NCBI RefSeq assembly: GCF_001544515.1
Contig: NZ_FCOL02000004.1
Span: 209,983-273,982 of the forward strand
Length of the DNA: 64,000 bases
DNA from: Caballeronia terrestris
Lineage (GTDB): Bacteria > Pseudomonadota > Gammaproteobacteria > Burkholderiales > Burkholderiaceae
Direction: 5' to 3'
In this document: in pieces, positions 1 through 8,062 of the stretch
Numbering within the stretch: the first letter of the stretch is position 1
How the letters are laid out: every line of letters starts with the position of its first letter
Program-made: the position numbers and the translations under genes
The notes under the pieces: generated by a model
The model's database searches: none
The model's input: only the letters and a program-made list of their open reading frames with translations
What the model was told of the DNA's origin: nothing

Positions 1-2
1 TG

Positions 3-311
3 ATCGGGTTGTGCGGCGGGCGCAACGTTTTCGCGGACCTGAAGCCGCTCGTCCCGACGATCTCGACCGAAGCCGTGCTCGCCGTGAACCCTGAAGCGAT
101 CGTCACTGCGACGCCGGGCGCGACGCAAACGGATCATCCGTTGCCAGCGCTCGCTCGCTGGAAACAATGGCCTTCGATGACGGCGGTCGCGCGCAACAAC
201 CTGTTCGGCATCGACGGCGATCTGATCAACCGGCCGACGCCGCGTCTCGCCATCGGCGCGACGCGGCTGTGCGAAGACCTCGAAGCGGCGCGCGCACGGC
301 GGCCGAAGTGA
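3..311 (+). CDS. btuF: BtuF-like cobalamin-binding periplasmic protein, 3' fragment
   Basis: The gene runs in from the left edge, so only the last 102 codons are present and the true start lies outside. The fragment carries the CGGRNVFADL stretch and the following valine-rich segment typical of the C-terminal lobe of cobalamin-binding ABC proteins, ending in a helical tail. Such proteins deliver B12 to the BtuCD permease in the inner membrane, which fits the btuC and btuD-like genes 2.4 kb away. It converges on cobC with no gap (stop ends at 311, cobC stop begins at 312). Assignment rests on a partial sequence, so a related metal-chelate binding protein is possible. Confidence 0.75.
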   Translation: MGLCGGRNVFADLKPLVPTISTEAVLAVNPEAIVTATPGATQTDHPLPALARWKQWPSMTAVARNNLFGIDGDLINRPTPRLAIGATRLCEDLEAARARRPK

Positions 312-881
312 TCACGCGTTCCAGCGCACGAGCAGCCATTCGTCGCGCACGCGCCTGAGCCACACCATCGCGCCGTAATCGAGCGGCCATTGCAGCACGT
401 TGGCCTGCTGCGCGTTCAGCAGACGCGCCGTGAGCACGCGGATCACGCCCGCATGCGTGACCGCGTGAACGGGCGCATCTTGATGAGCGCACGTATCGTC
501 GAACCACTGCATCACGCGCACGTTGAACTGCGCGAGACTCTCGCCGCCATGCGCGCGAGCGTGTTCGAGATCGTCGGCCCAGGCATCGAGCAGCGCGCGA
601 TCGATGCTGTCCCACGCGCGGCTTTCCCATGCGCCGAAGTCGATTTCCTTCAGGCGTTCATCGGTGCGCACTGCGCCGAGCGCTCGCGCAATCAGCGCGC
701 ATCGTTGCAGCGGACTCGCGTGCCACGCGCCTGCGCACGGCGGCACGTTCAACGCACGCATGCGCTCGGAGAGCACACGCGCCGATGTTTCGGCATCGTC
801 TGCGAGCGGCACGTCGGCTTGGCCGTAGCAGATGCCCGCAGCAATCGCGACGGCCGGATGGCGGATCAGGACGAGATCCAT
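312..881 (-). CDS. cobC: Alpha-ribazole phosphatase family protein
   Basis: A 189-residue histidine phosphatase. The N-terminal LVLIRHP motif gives the RH pair at residues 7-8, and AVTHAGVIRVL supplies the second catalytic His. In the B12 pathway this enzyme removes the 5'-phosphate of alpha-ribazole phosphate or of adenosylcobalamin phosphate. The start at 881 was chosen because RHP normally lies within the first ten residues; a much longer open frame upstream only overlaps cobS. It overlaps the cobS 3' end by 16 bp and is the last gene of the btuB-led operon. Family membership is clear; the exact substrate is inferred from context. Confidence 0.88.
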   Translation of the reverse strand: MDLVLIRHPAVAIAAGICYGQADVPLADDAETSARVLSERMRALNVPPCAGAWHASPLQRCALIARALGAVRTDERLKEIDFGAWESRAWDSIDRALLDAWADDLEHARAHGGESLAQFNVRVMQWFDDTCAHQDAPVHAVTHAGVIRVLTARLLNAQQANVLQWPLDYGAMVWLRRVRDEWLLVRWNA

Positions 882-1627
882 GCGAGCCCCGTCAGGTAGA
901 TCGTCACCTCGAAAAGCTGTTGCGCAAAGCCGAGACAATCGCCGGTATAGCCGCCGATGCGTCGCACGAAGTATCGGCCGATCGCGAAACGCATCACGAT
1001 CAGCATGGCGATCGACAAGCAACCGAGCTGCCAGTCGGGCCAGAAGAGCCACGGCAATCCGCATATCACCGCAAGCCCGAACGCCGCCACGCTCATGCGC
1101 TGCGCAACCGGTTTTGCCTTGCCCTCGTCGCGCACGTAGTCGAGCGTAAGCAGATAACTGATCGCAAACGTGCGGCTCGCGGCATGCGCGGCGATCATGA
1201 GCCACACGGCGCGCATCGGTGGAAGAAAGGCGAGCGCCTGCCACTTCAAAGCCAAAACGACTACCAGCGCGATCGCGCCGAACGCCCCGATGCGCGAGTC
1301 GTGCATGATGCGCAGCGCATCGTCGCGGGTGAAGGCGCCGCCGAATGCGTCGAAGCAATCGGCGAGGCCGTCTTCGTGAAAGGCGCCGGTGAGGAGCAGC
1401 GTCGCGGCCATCGACAGCAGCACGGCGACGCTCGCGGGAAACACGCGCAACGCCACGAGATAAACGAGCGTCCCGACCCCGCCGACCATCAGCCCGACGA
1501 GCGGAAAATAGCGCGCCGCCGCGTTCAGGTAATGCCGCTCGAAGCCGACCCAGCGCGGCACCGGCACGCGCGTGAAGTAGCCGAGCGCGGTGAAGAAGTA
1601 GCGCAGTTCGTCGAGTGGCCGAAGCAT
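866..1627 (-). CDS. cobS: Adenosylcobinamide-GDP ribazoletransferase
   Basis: A 253-residue polytopic inner-membrane protein, the usual size of CobS. It joins adenosylcobinamide-GDP to alpha-ribazole (or its phosphate), completing the nucleotide loop of cobalamin. Visible features are the early ELRYFFTALGYFTRVPVP segment, the GLADCFDAFGG motif and several hydrophobic helices. It starts 4 bp after the cobT stop and overlaps cobC, so the three are probably co-translated. The start at 1627 gives the family's standard MLRP..LRYFF beginning. Confidence 0.93.
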   Translation of the reverse strand: MLRPLDELRYFFTALGYFTRVPVPRWVGFERHYLNAAARYFPLVGLMVGGVGTLVYLVALRVFPASVAVLLSMAATLLLTGAFHEDGLADCFDAFGGAFTRDDALRIMHDSRIGAFGAIALVVVLALKWQALAFLPPMRAVWLMIAAHAASRTFAISYLLTLDYVRDEGKAKPVAQRMSVAAFGLAVICGLPWLFWPDWQLGCLSIAMLIVMRFAIGRYFVRRIGGYTGDCLGFAQQLFEVTIYLTGLAWISS

Positions 1628-1631
1628 CGCG

Positions 1632-2681
1632 TCACGCGTCCTTGTTCGACACGCCCGCCGATTCGAAGCTCGCCATTTCATCGACGAACGCGACCGCCGC
1701 GCGCAACAGCGGCAACGCGAGCGCGGCGCCCGTGCCTTCGCCGAGACGCAGGTCGAGTTGCAGCAGCGGCTTCGCATCGAAGTAATCGAGCATGCGCGCG
1801 TGCCCCGTTTCGTTCGATGCATGCGCGAACACGCAGTAATCGAGCACTTCAGGCGCGATCGCATGCGCGACGATGAGCGCGGAAGTCGCGATGAAGCCGT
1901 CGACCAGGATAGTCATGCTCGCGTGCGCGGCGGCGAGATACGCGCCCGCGATCATCGCTATTTCGAAGCCACCGAACGTGGCGAGCGTATCGACGGGATC
2001 GCGGCTTGAAGGATGGCGTTCCAGCGCGGCCGCGAGCACGTCGCGCTTGTGGCTCACGCCTTCGTTCGACAAACCCGTCCCCCGTCCGACACAGACGTCG
2101 ATCGGCAAGCCGCACAGCCGGCTCATCAAACACGCCGCCGCCGACGTGTTCGCGATCCCCATCTCGCCGAAGCCGATCACGTTCGTTCCGAGCGCCGCGT
2201 GATGACGCACGCGCTCTGCACCGCGTTCGATCGCTTGCAGCGCTTCGTCGCGCGTCATCGCCGGTCCGTGCGCGAAGTTGCGCGTGCCACCGCGCCGGAT
2301 CGCGATGTCGATCAAGCCATCGGACGCGGGCAGCGCCGTCGCGACGCCCGCATCGACCACTTCCAGCGTCATGCCGACCGAGCGCGACAGCGCATTGATC
2401 GCCGCGCCACCCGCCACAAAATTTGCGACCATCTGCGCGGTCACTTCCTGCGGATACGAACTCACGCCCTCCGCCGCGATGCCGTGATCGCCCGCAAAGA
2501 CGATCATCGCGGGGCGTTCGATGCGCGGCTTCGTCGTCCGCTGGATCAGGCCGATCTGCAACGCGAGCGATTCGAGCCGGCCGAGGCTGCCGGGCGGCTT
2601 CGTCTTCGTATCGATGATGTGCTGAAGCTCGAGTTCGAGCGAGCGGTCGAGCGGTTGCGGCAGGTCGTGGATGAGTGGCAT
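1632..2681 (-). CDS. cobT: Nicotinate-nucleotide-dimethylbenzimidazole phosphoribosyltransferase
   Basis: A 349-residue CobT, the standard length. It transfers phosphoribose from nicotinate mononucleotide to dimethylbenzimidazole, making alpha-ribazole phosphate for CobS. The N-terminal KPPGSLG segment, FAGDHGIAAEGVS, the glycine-rich FVAGGAAIN and the C-terminal LGEGTGAALALP with its conserved Glu are all present. It lies 18 bp downstream of the ABC ATPase gene and 4 bp upstream of cobS in the riboswitch-controlled operon. The substrate nicotinate mononucleotide is made by nadABC at 45-48 kb. Confidence 0.96.
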   Translation of the reverse strand: MPLIHDLPQPLDRSLELELQHIIDTKTKPPGSLGRLESLALQIGLIQRTTKPRIERPAMIVFAGDHGIAAEGVSSYPQEVTAQMVANFVAGGAAINALSRSVGMTLEVVDAGVATALPASDGLIDIAIRRGGTRNFAHGPAMTRDEALQAIERGAERVRHHAALGTNVIGFGEMGIANTSAAACLMSRLCGLPIDVCVGRGTGLSNEGVSHKRDVLAAALERHPSSRDPVDTLATFGGFEIAMIAGAYLAAAHASMTILVDGFIATSALIVAHAIAPEVLDYCVFAHASNETGHARMLDYFDAKPLLQLDLRLGEGTGAALALPLLRAAVAFVDEMASFESAGVSNKDA

Positions 2682-2699
2682 CGATTCGTCCAGTGGGGA

Positions 2700-3488
2700 T
2701 CAAAGGTCTGGCGTGCGCATCACGGGCACGAGCGCCTCGTGATCGCCTTCGCGGATCAAGGTGAGCGGATAGCCGAACGCGGCGCTCGCACGCTTCGCAC
2801 TCAGCACGTCGCGCGCGGGGCCGGTGTGCGCGCGGCCGGCGCCGTCGAGTAGCAAAGCGTGCGTTGCGAAGCGGCGCGCGAGGTTCAGGTCGTGGCACGA
2901 GAAGATCACCGTGCGCACGTCCGGCCGGTCGCGCGTCCAGCGGGTAAGCACTTGCAGGCACTCGATCTGGTGATGCAGGTCGAGATGCGAAAGCGGTTCG
3001 TCGAGGAAGAGGAGCGGCGCGTCCTGACAGAGCGTCGCAGCGAGCGCGACGCGTTGCCGCTCGCCGCCCGAGAGCGACAGCACATCGCGCGTCGCAAACG
3101 ACGCAAGCCCGAGCGAGTCGAGCGCGGCCTGCGCCGCGCGACGATCGGCGTCGCTTTCCCAGCCCCAGCCGGTCAGATGCGGGAAGCGGTTGAGCATTAC
3201 GATTTCGAGGACGGTGGCGTTGAACGCGTCGTGCGCGCTTTGCGGCATCACCGCGCGGCGTCGTGCGAGATCGGCGGCGCGCCAGCTATTCAACCCGATG
3301 CCATCGAGCGACACCGACCCCACCGCCGGCTTCGACAAACCGCCAAGCGCCGCGATCAGCGTCGTCTTGCCCGCGCCGTTCGGCCCCGCGATGCACCAAA
3401 CTTCTCCGGGCGCGAACGTCTGCGTGAGCGCTGCGATCAGCGTGCGGCTCGCGGCGCGCAAGGTGAGGCCGTCGGCGCGAAGGGTCAT
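2700..3488 (-). CDS. btuD: ABC transporter ATPase of the B12 importer (BtuD-like)
   Basis: A 262-residue ABC ATPase. Walker A GPNGAGKT is at residues 35-42, the LSGGE signature at about 139-143, and Walker B LLFLDEP at 159-165, followed by the switch His in SCHDLN. It would power cobalamin uptake with the adjacent BtuC. The ATG start at 3488 overlaps the btuC stop in an ATGA arrangement, indicating coupled translation. The role is drawn from position between btuC and cobT behind a cobalamin riboswitch; by sequence alone it could equally be a FecE-like siderophore or haem ATPase. Confidence 0.88.
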   Translation of the reverse strand: MTLRADGLTLRAASRTLIAALTQTFAPGEVWCIAGPNGAGKTTLIAALGGLSKPAVGSVSLDGIGLNSWRAADLARRRAVMPQSAHDAFNATVLEIVMLNRFPHLTGWGWESDADRRAAQAALDSLGLASFATRDVLSLSGGERQRVALAATLCQDAPLLFLDEPLSHLDLHHQIECLQVLTRWTRDRPDVRTVIFSCHDLNLARRFATHALLLDGAGRAHTGPARDVLSAKRASAAFGYPLTLIREGDHEALVPVMRTPDL

Positions 3489-4516
3489 CGCGGCCTCCGC
3501 AGCAGCATCCACAGGAACACCGGCACGCCGATCAGCGCCGTGATCACGCCGACTGGCAACTGCGCCGGCGCGATCGCCGTGCGCGCGATCAGATCGGCGC
3601 CCATCACCGCGACGCCGCCCGCGAGCGCCGCCGCCGGCAGCAGCATGCGCTGGTCGTTGCCGAACGCGAGCCGCAGCACGTGCGGCACGACGAGCCCGAC
3701 GAAGCCGATCGTGCCGGCGGTTGTGACGGCGGCCGCTGCCGCAAGCGACGCCACCAGATAGATGCGCAACCGCAGGCGCACGACCGGCACACCGAGCGCC
3801 TGCGCGGCCGCATCGCCGCGCAGCATGACGTTGAGTTGCGGCGCTACAGGCACGATCGACGCGAGCACGACAATCAGCGCGATCAGCGCCGTCCACGGCG
3901 CCGCGACGCCGTTGAGATCGCCGGTCAGCCAGAAGACCATGCCGCGCAGCCGGTTCTCCGGCGCGACCGCGAGCATCAGCGTGATCAGCGCGCCCCAGCC
4001 CGCCGCGATCACCGCGCCCGTCAGTAAAAGACGCGGCGACGCGTCTTGCGGCTCGCCGTGCCAGAGCTCGCGGCGGGCCAAGCCGAGCACGAGCAGGATC
4101 GACAGGAATGCGCCGGCGAAAGCGGCGGCATCGACGCTCCACCACGGCAGCGACGCGAGCATCGCGGCGAGCGCGAACGTCGCCGCGCCGCCGGACACGC
4201 CGAGCACGTAAGGCTCGGCGAGCGGATTACGCAAGAGCACTTGCAGCAGCGCGCCGCCCATCGCGAGCAGCGCGCCCGACGCGAAGCCCGCGAGCGCGCG
4301 CGGCAAGCGCAGGCTGAGCACGATTTCATCGATCACATCGGGGGAAGAAGCGCGCGCATGCATCAACGCATCGATCACGCGTGACGGCGAGACCGCGATA
4401 CTGCCAAGCGCAAGCGACGCCACGAACACGACGAGCGCCGCCACGGCAAGCGCAGTCCAGATCGCGGCGGCGCGGCTCACGTTCATGCCGCGCGCGAGCG
4501 TCTGTTCAATGCTCAA
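3485..4516 (-). CDS. btuC: FecCD-family permease of the B12 importer (BtuC-like)
   Basis: A FecCD-type ABC permease of 343 residues with about ten hydrophobic helices and the conserved PRALAGFASGALLAMGGALLQ and NPLAEPYVLGVSGGA blocks. It forms the inner-membrane channel for cobalamin with BtuD and the periplasmic BtuF. The TTG at 4516 overlaps the btuB stop and would couple translation; an ATG at 4486 giving 333 residues is an equally reasonable start, as neither has a strong ribosome site. Its 3' end overlaps the ATPase gene by 4 bp. B12 specificity is inferred from the operon. Confidence 0.88.
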   Translation of the reverse strand: MSIEQTLARGMNVSRAAAIWTALAVAALVVFVASLALGSIAVSPSRVIDALMHARASSPDVIDEIVLSLRLPRALAGFASGALLAMGGALLQVLLRNPLAEPYVLGVSGGAATFALAAMLASLPWWSVDAAAFAGAFLSILLVLGLARRELWHGEPQDASPRLLLTGAVIAAGWGALITLMLAVAPENRLRGMVFWLTGDLNGVAAPWTALIALIVVLASIVPVAPQLNVMLRGDAAAQALGVPVVRLRLRIYLVASLAAAAAVTTAGTIGFVGLVVPHVLRLAFGNDQRMLLPAAALAGGVAVMGADLIARTAIAPAQLPVGVITALIGVPVFLWMLLRRPR

Positions 4517-6357
4517 AGCTGCCGCCAGCCGAGCGTGATGGTCGCGCCGCGCCGCGGCGTGTTGTACGAATAGGCGAGTTCATAGTCCTTGTCGAACAGG
4601 TTGTCGATGCGCGCATCCACGTACCATGACTTCGTGATCTCGTAACGCGCCGACAGGTTCACGACGCCATAGCCCGCCAGCGTCGACTCGTAGTCGTTGC
4701 GCGCGCCGCTGACGATCCACTCGCCGCCGACACGCCAGGCGCCGATCGACCGGTGCGCCGTGAACGACGCGAACCTGCGCGCGCGCCGCGTCAGTTCCTC
4801 GTGATTCGTTTCGTCGAGTGGATTCTGGAACGTGAAGCTCGCGCGGACGTCCGTTGCGCCGACGTGCCCCTCCCACGATCCCTCGATACCCTGAATCTTC
4901 GCGCGCCCCACGTTCTGCGCGATATAGAAGCCGCTGCCGTCGCCCGCGTAATCGATCAGATTCGTATAGCGCGTCTGAAACGCCGTCAGGCGCAGCACGC
5001 CGATCTTCCCCGATGCGTACTGCAACGCCGCTTCGACCGAATGGCTGCGCTCGGGCTGGATCGACGGATTGCCGCTGAACGGATAGTACAGATCGTCGAA
5101 GCTCGGCGCGCGGAACGACGCGGCGTAGCTTGCGGTCACCTTCCAGTGCGCATCGAAGTTATAGCCGTAGCCGAGATAGTAGCTGTTCGCGCCGCCGAAA
5201 TCGGAGTACTGGTCGCGGCGCACGTTCGCCTGGAACTGGCTCGCGCCGATGCGGCCCACGTAGCCCGCGAACACGGAATTCACGTGGCGATCGGGGGCGG
5301 CGAGTTCATCCGAATCGAGCGACTGGTCGACGTGTTCGTAGCCGAACAGCAGCTTGTGATCGCGCGCGAGCTGGAAGTCGTTCTGCCACACGAACTGGCG
5401 GTTCTCCGAATCGAAGCGGTTCGTCGTGACGCCGTTCTGCTCGATCGCCGCGCGATCCTGTCCCTGCGCCAGCGTGAAGTGCGTGGTCCAGCGATCGGTC
5501 AACCTGCCGTTCGCGAACACCGACGCCGAGCGCACACGATCGTGCGATTTATTCAGGTCGGTCGGCACGCCGTATGCATCGTCGAAACTGTTGATGCCGT
5601 TCGACTGCAAGAATCGTACGCCGCCGTCCCACTTGTCCGTGAATGCGTGGCGCAGCGCCGCCGCGACGCTTTCGTTGAGATAGCCATTCGCGTTCGGATT
5701 GGCGTTGGGCGCGACTGCCGGATCGATCGACGAGAAGCCGTCGGTCTTTTCGCGCGAGACGGTCACGTTGAACGTGGTGCGGCCGTCCTGGTCGAGCGCG
5801 CCGTTCGCGCCAAGCTGCTGGCGCTGCGTGTGATAGCTGCCGTATTCGGCTTCGAAGTTGAAGCGCGGTGGATGGTTGCCACCCTCCTTCGTAAAAATTT
5901 GCACGACGCCGCCGATCGCCCCCGATCCATACAGCGCGGACACGTTGCCGTTCACAACTTCGATGTGGTCGATTTCATCGAGCATGAGCTGCGAGAGCTG
6001 CGCGGCGCCGAGCCCCGCCGACTCGACGCGCACGCCGTCGACCAACACGAGCGACTGCGCCGACGACGCCCCTCGTATGTACAACCCCGACGATGCGCCC
6101 GGCCCGCCGTTGCGCGTGATCTGCACGCCGGGCGCGAGCGCGACGAGGCCCGAAGCATCGGACGAATTCGTGTCGGCGATGTCCTGCGCGTCGAAGAGCG
6201 TAGCTTGTGCGATGGCGTCGGCGAACGGCTCGGGCGCGCGCGTCGCGGTGACGACGATGGGCTGCAAAGCCTGCTCGGTTTGAGCAAGCGCCGCAAACGG
6301 CAGCGCGCCGGCGACGACGAGCATCGGCCGGACAACGCGGACGAGGGGATGAAACAT
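4513..6357 (-). CDS. btuB: TonB-dependent vitamin B12 outer-membrane receptor
   Basis: A 614-residue TonB-dependent receptor. A signal peptide ending near ALPFAALAQ is followed by the TonB-box-like PIVVTATR, then a plug domain (APGVQITRNGG, LVLVDGVRVES, ALYGSGAIGGVVQI) and a beta-barrel ending in ATITLGWRQL. It imports cobalamin across the outer membrane using TonB energy. The start at 6357 places the signal peptide correctly; a longer frame upstream would run into the riboswitch. It heads the B12 operon, is preceded by a cobalamin riboswitch and promoter, and its stop overlaps the btuC start. Confidence 0.93.
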   Translation of the reverse strand: MFHPLVRVVRPMLVVAGALPFAALAQTEQALQPIVVTATRAPEPFADAIAQATLFDAQDIADTNSSDASGLVALAPGVQITRNGGPGASSGLYIRGASSAQSLVLVDGVRVESAGLGAAQLSQLMLDEIDHIEVVNGNVSALYGSGAIGGVVQIFTKEGGNHPPRFNFEAEYGSYHTQRQQLGANGALDQDGRTTFNVTVSREKTDGFSSIDPAVAPNANPNANGYLNESVAAALRHAFTDKWDGGVRFLQSNGINSFDDAYGVPTDLNKSHDRVRSASVFANGRLTDRWTTHFTLAQGQDRAAIEQNGVTTNRFDSENRQFVWQNDFQLARDHKLLFGYEHVDQSLDSDELAAPDRHVNSVFAGYVGRIGASQFQANVRRDQYSDFGGANSYYLGYGYNFDAHWKVTASYAASFRAPSFDDLYYPFSGNPSIQPERSHSVEAALQYASGKIGVLRLTAFQTRYTNLIDYAGDGSGFYIAQNVGRAKIQGIEGSWEGHVGATDVRASFTFQNPLDETNHEELTRRARRFASFTAHRSIGAWRVGGEWIVSGARNDYESTLAGYGVVNLSARYEITKSWYVDARIDNLFDKDYELAYSYNTPRRGATITLGWRQL

Positions 6358-6420
6358 GTGTGAAGCGTTTCCTGTCGATGGCGAGCGCGGCCCGCTCCCC
6401 GCAGGCTTCATGCGCAAACG

Positions 6421-6450
6421 GTGCTGCCCCGTGCGAAGCACGAGCGGCAC
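6421..6450 (-). promoter_or_regulatory. Stem-loop between B12 aptamer and btuB start (expression platform)
   Basis: A long imperfect hairpin lies between the B12 box and the btuB ATG. GTGCCGCT at one end pairs imperfectly with GGGCAGCAC at the other, enclosing a perfect CGTGC/GCACG stem with a three-base loop. There is no U-run, so it is unlikely to be an intrinsic terminator. By position it is a candidate for the part that changes ribosome access or Rho action when B12 binds. Seen directly as a palindrome; the function is inference. Confidence 0.5.
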
Positions 6451-6454
6451 GTGA

Positions 6455-6712
6455 CCATTGGCCGGTATCCGGGCTGGCGACATCATCGGCCCGCCTTCCC
6501 GCGCGAAAACGCGCAGTGGCATCGACACATTTGTTCGCGCGCCGCGTTTCAGGTGACGAAAAACGCATCACGCATGAACGGCGGCCATCGACCAAACGCA
6601 TCCGGGACGACTTGCAACTTGCGTGGCTGTCGCTTACCGTTGCGGGGGCAGCACAGGTTGGCTCGTCCTCGTCGGACTCTGCTCCCTGTTTCCCGTTTGA
6701 CTGCGTCCGCAT
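6455..6712 (-). ncRNA. Cobalamin riboswitch upstream of btuB
   Basis: On the minus strand the region contains, in order, AAACGGGAA (near 6690), TGCCCCCGCAACGGTAAGCG (6631-6650), GCCACTG (6514-6520), GGGAAGG (6494-6500) and the B12-box-like GCCAGCCCGGATACCGGCC (6460-6478). This is the full ordered set of conserved blocks of the adenosylcobalamin riboswitch family. It lies just upstream of btuB, so it should lower expression of the B12 uptake and assembly operon when cobalamin is plentiful. The ends of the aptamer are approximate. Confidence 0.95.
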
Positions 6713-6743
6713 GAATGCGGGCGCGAGCACCAAAAGTGCGGCA

Positions 6744-6772
6744 AGTGTAGGAGCGGCACCGGAGGGCGTCAA
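6744..6772 (-). promoter_or_regulatory. Sigma-70-type promoter for the btuB operon
   Basis: On the minus strand TTGACG (6767-6772) and TACACT (6744-6749) are separated by 17 bp. The predicted start, near 6737, lies just upstream of the cobalamin aptamer, exactly where a riboswitch transcript should begin. The match to consensus and the position make this a good call, though it is sequence-based only. Confidence 0.65.
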
Positions 6773-6998
6773 GAAAGCGGAACGACTGCGCTCATGCATG
6801 TCAAAGGTTTGCGCGCGCATCAACGCGTATGAACAAGCGACGACGCGCGACAAAAACGCCCCGCTCTTTCCCCACACGAATTGCGCGGCAAACGCGTTTT
6901 ACGCGCAAGAACGCGTGCTGTTACGTCTCGAAACGAGACATTTATCGGAAGCCCGGTTGAACCGCGCTAAAATGCGAGGTCTTTAGAGGACGCAGCAC

Positions 6999-7391
6999 AT
7001 GCTCAACGAACTCGAATCACTTTCACAGAACATCGGCCGGCTGATCAAGATCAGCGAACGCCATCATCAAGCGCGCCGCACGCTCGAAGAGCAACTCGAA
7101 CAGGTGCGTGCCGACTATGCCGCCGTGCAGAGCGAACTCTCGCAAGTGCGCGACGAGCGCGATTCGCTGCAAGCGGAACGCGACGGCCTCTCGGCAAAAA
7201 TCGACGACGCTCAGGTGCGCCTGAACGCCATCCTCGAAAAATTGCCGCGCGCGAAGGCCGCGCCCGAGCCCGACAATCAACTGGATCTTCTTGGCCCCGA
7301 TTCGCCGCCGCACTCATCGTCCGATGCAGAACACGAACCTGCGCATGCAGGTGAGATGCACGGTGAGCACAGCCACGGAGAAAAAGCATGA
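6999..7391 (+). CDS. zapB: ZapB-like coiled-coil protein
   Basis: A 130-residue protein. Residues 1 to about 85 form a heptad-rich coiled coil (LEEQLEQVRADYAAVQ and following), then a disordered acidic and histidine-containing tail. It starts ATG after an AGAGGAC ribosome site. It overlaps zapA by 4 bp (ATGA), and a short coiled-coil gene at this position is characteristic of beta- and gammaproteobacteria, where it is taken as a cell-division factor working with ZapA at the FtsZ ring. Coiled coils diverge quickly, so the ZapB name rests mainly on context. Confidence 0.7.
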   Translation: MLNELESLSQNIGRLIKISERHHQARRTLEEQLEQVRADYAAVQSELSQVRDERDSLQAERDGLSAKIDDAQVRLNAILEKLPRAKAAPEPDNQLDLLGPDSPPHSSSDAEHEPAHAGEMHGEHSHGEKA

Positions 7392-7702
7392 CGACCAAGC
7401 AGATCGAAGTATCCATTCTCGGACAGCAATACCGTCTCGCCTGCTCGGCGGAAACCGAAGACGCGCTGCGCGAAGCCGTGGCCCGCGTCGATGCGGAAAT
7501 GTCCAAGGTGCGCACTGCAAGCAACGTGCGCGGTACGGATCGCATCGCGGTGATGGCGGCGCTTTCGCTGGCGTCGGAATTGCTTAAGCTGCAAAACAGC
7601 GTGCGTCACGGCGAATCGTTCCCCGCGGAAGAAATCCGCCACACGATGCACCAGATGAACGAGCAGCTCGGCGCCGTGATTGCGCAATACGAAGCGCAGT
7701 AA
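7388..7702 (+). CDS. zapA: Cell division protein ZapA
   Basis: A 104-residue ZapA-family protein. The N-terminal beta region (TKQIEVSILGQQYRLAC) is followed by the conserved LREAVARVDAEMSKVR helix, DRIAVMAALSLASELL and a C-terminal coiled coil. ZapA promotes bundling of FtsZ protofilaments in the cytoplasm. It is translationally coupled to the upstream coiled-coil gene and is followed by 6S RNA, the same zapA-ssrS neighbourhood as in enteric bacteria. Length and motifs match the family well. Confidence 0.93.
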   Translation: MTTKQIEVSILGQQYRLACSAETEDALREAVARVDAEMSKVRTASNVRGTDRIAVMAALSLASELLKLQNSVRHGESFPAEEIRHTMHQMNEQLGAVIAQYEAQ

Positions 7703-7820
7703 GCCCTTGAAATAAGCAGCAAAGTAAAGCGCAAGTTCGCTTTGTGCGGTGGCCGTCCTTAATTCGAGAAAGATTAAAAGTCGTTGCTGCATCCAGCTAA
7801 CGATTGGTGTAGAGTTAGTA

Positions 7821-7997
7821 CTCCCTGCCTGGTTCGCCAAGGTCATATATTCCTTGAACCAATGCCATTGTGCACGGTTGCGGAAATTTGTAGCACGGGC
7901 GCGCGCGTCACTCTGTCTGATGTACCCGAAGTGCTGCCTACTGCGACCAATCTTGAACCCAGGTTCAGGATGCCGGCCTAGCGGCTAAGGCGGGGAC
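7821..7997 (+). ncRNA. ssrS: 6S RNA
   Basis: This stretch of about 177 bases directly after zapA has the hallmarks of betaproteobacterial 6S RNA. The 5' end CCCTGCC pairs with the 3' GGCGGGG to close the molecule. The segments CCTTGAACC and TTGAACC..GGTTCA form the pairs bordering the central bubble. It has no protein-coding frame of note and ends just before an intrinsic terminator. 6S RNA mimics an open promoter and binds sigma-70 RNA polymerase in stationary phase. The exact 5' end is estimated. Confidence 0.88.
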
Positions 7998-8005
7998 CTT
8001 ATACG

Positions 8006-8035
8006 AACGGCATCGGTTTTTCCGATGCCGTTTTT
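8006..8035 (+). terminator. Intrinsic terminator after 6S RNA
   Basis: ACGGCATCGG and CCGATGCCGT form a perfect stem with a short T-rich loop, followed by TTTTTCTTT. It ends the zapB-zapA-6S transcription unit before the EVE-domain gene. Confidence 0.85.
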
Positions 8036-8062
8036 CTTTGCTCTCAACCTTCTCTCTCGATC

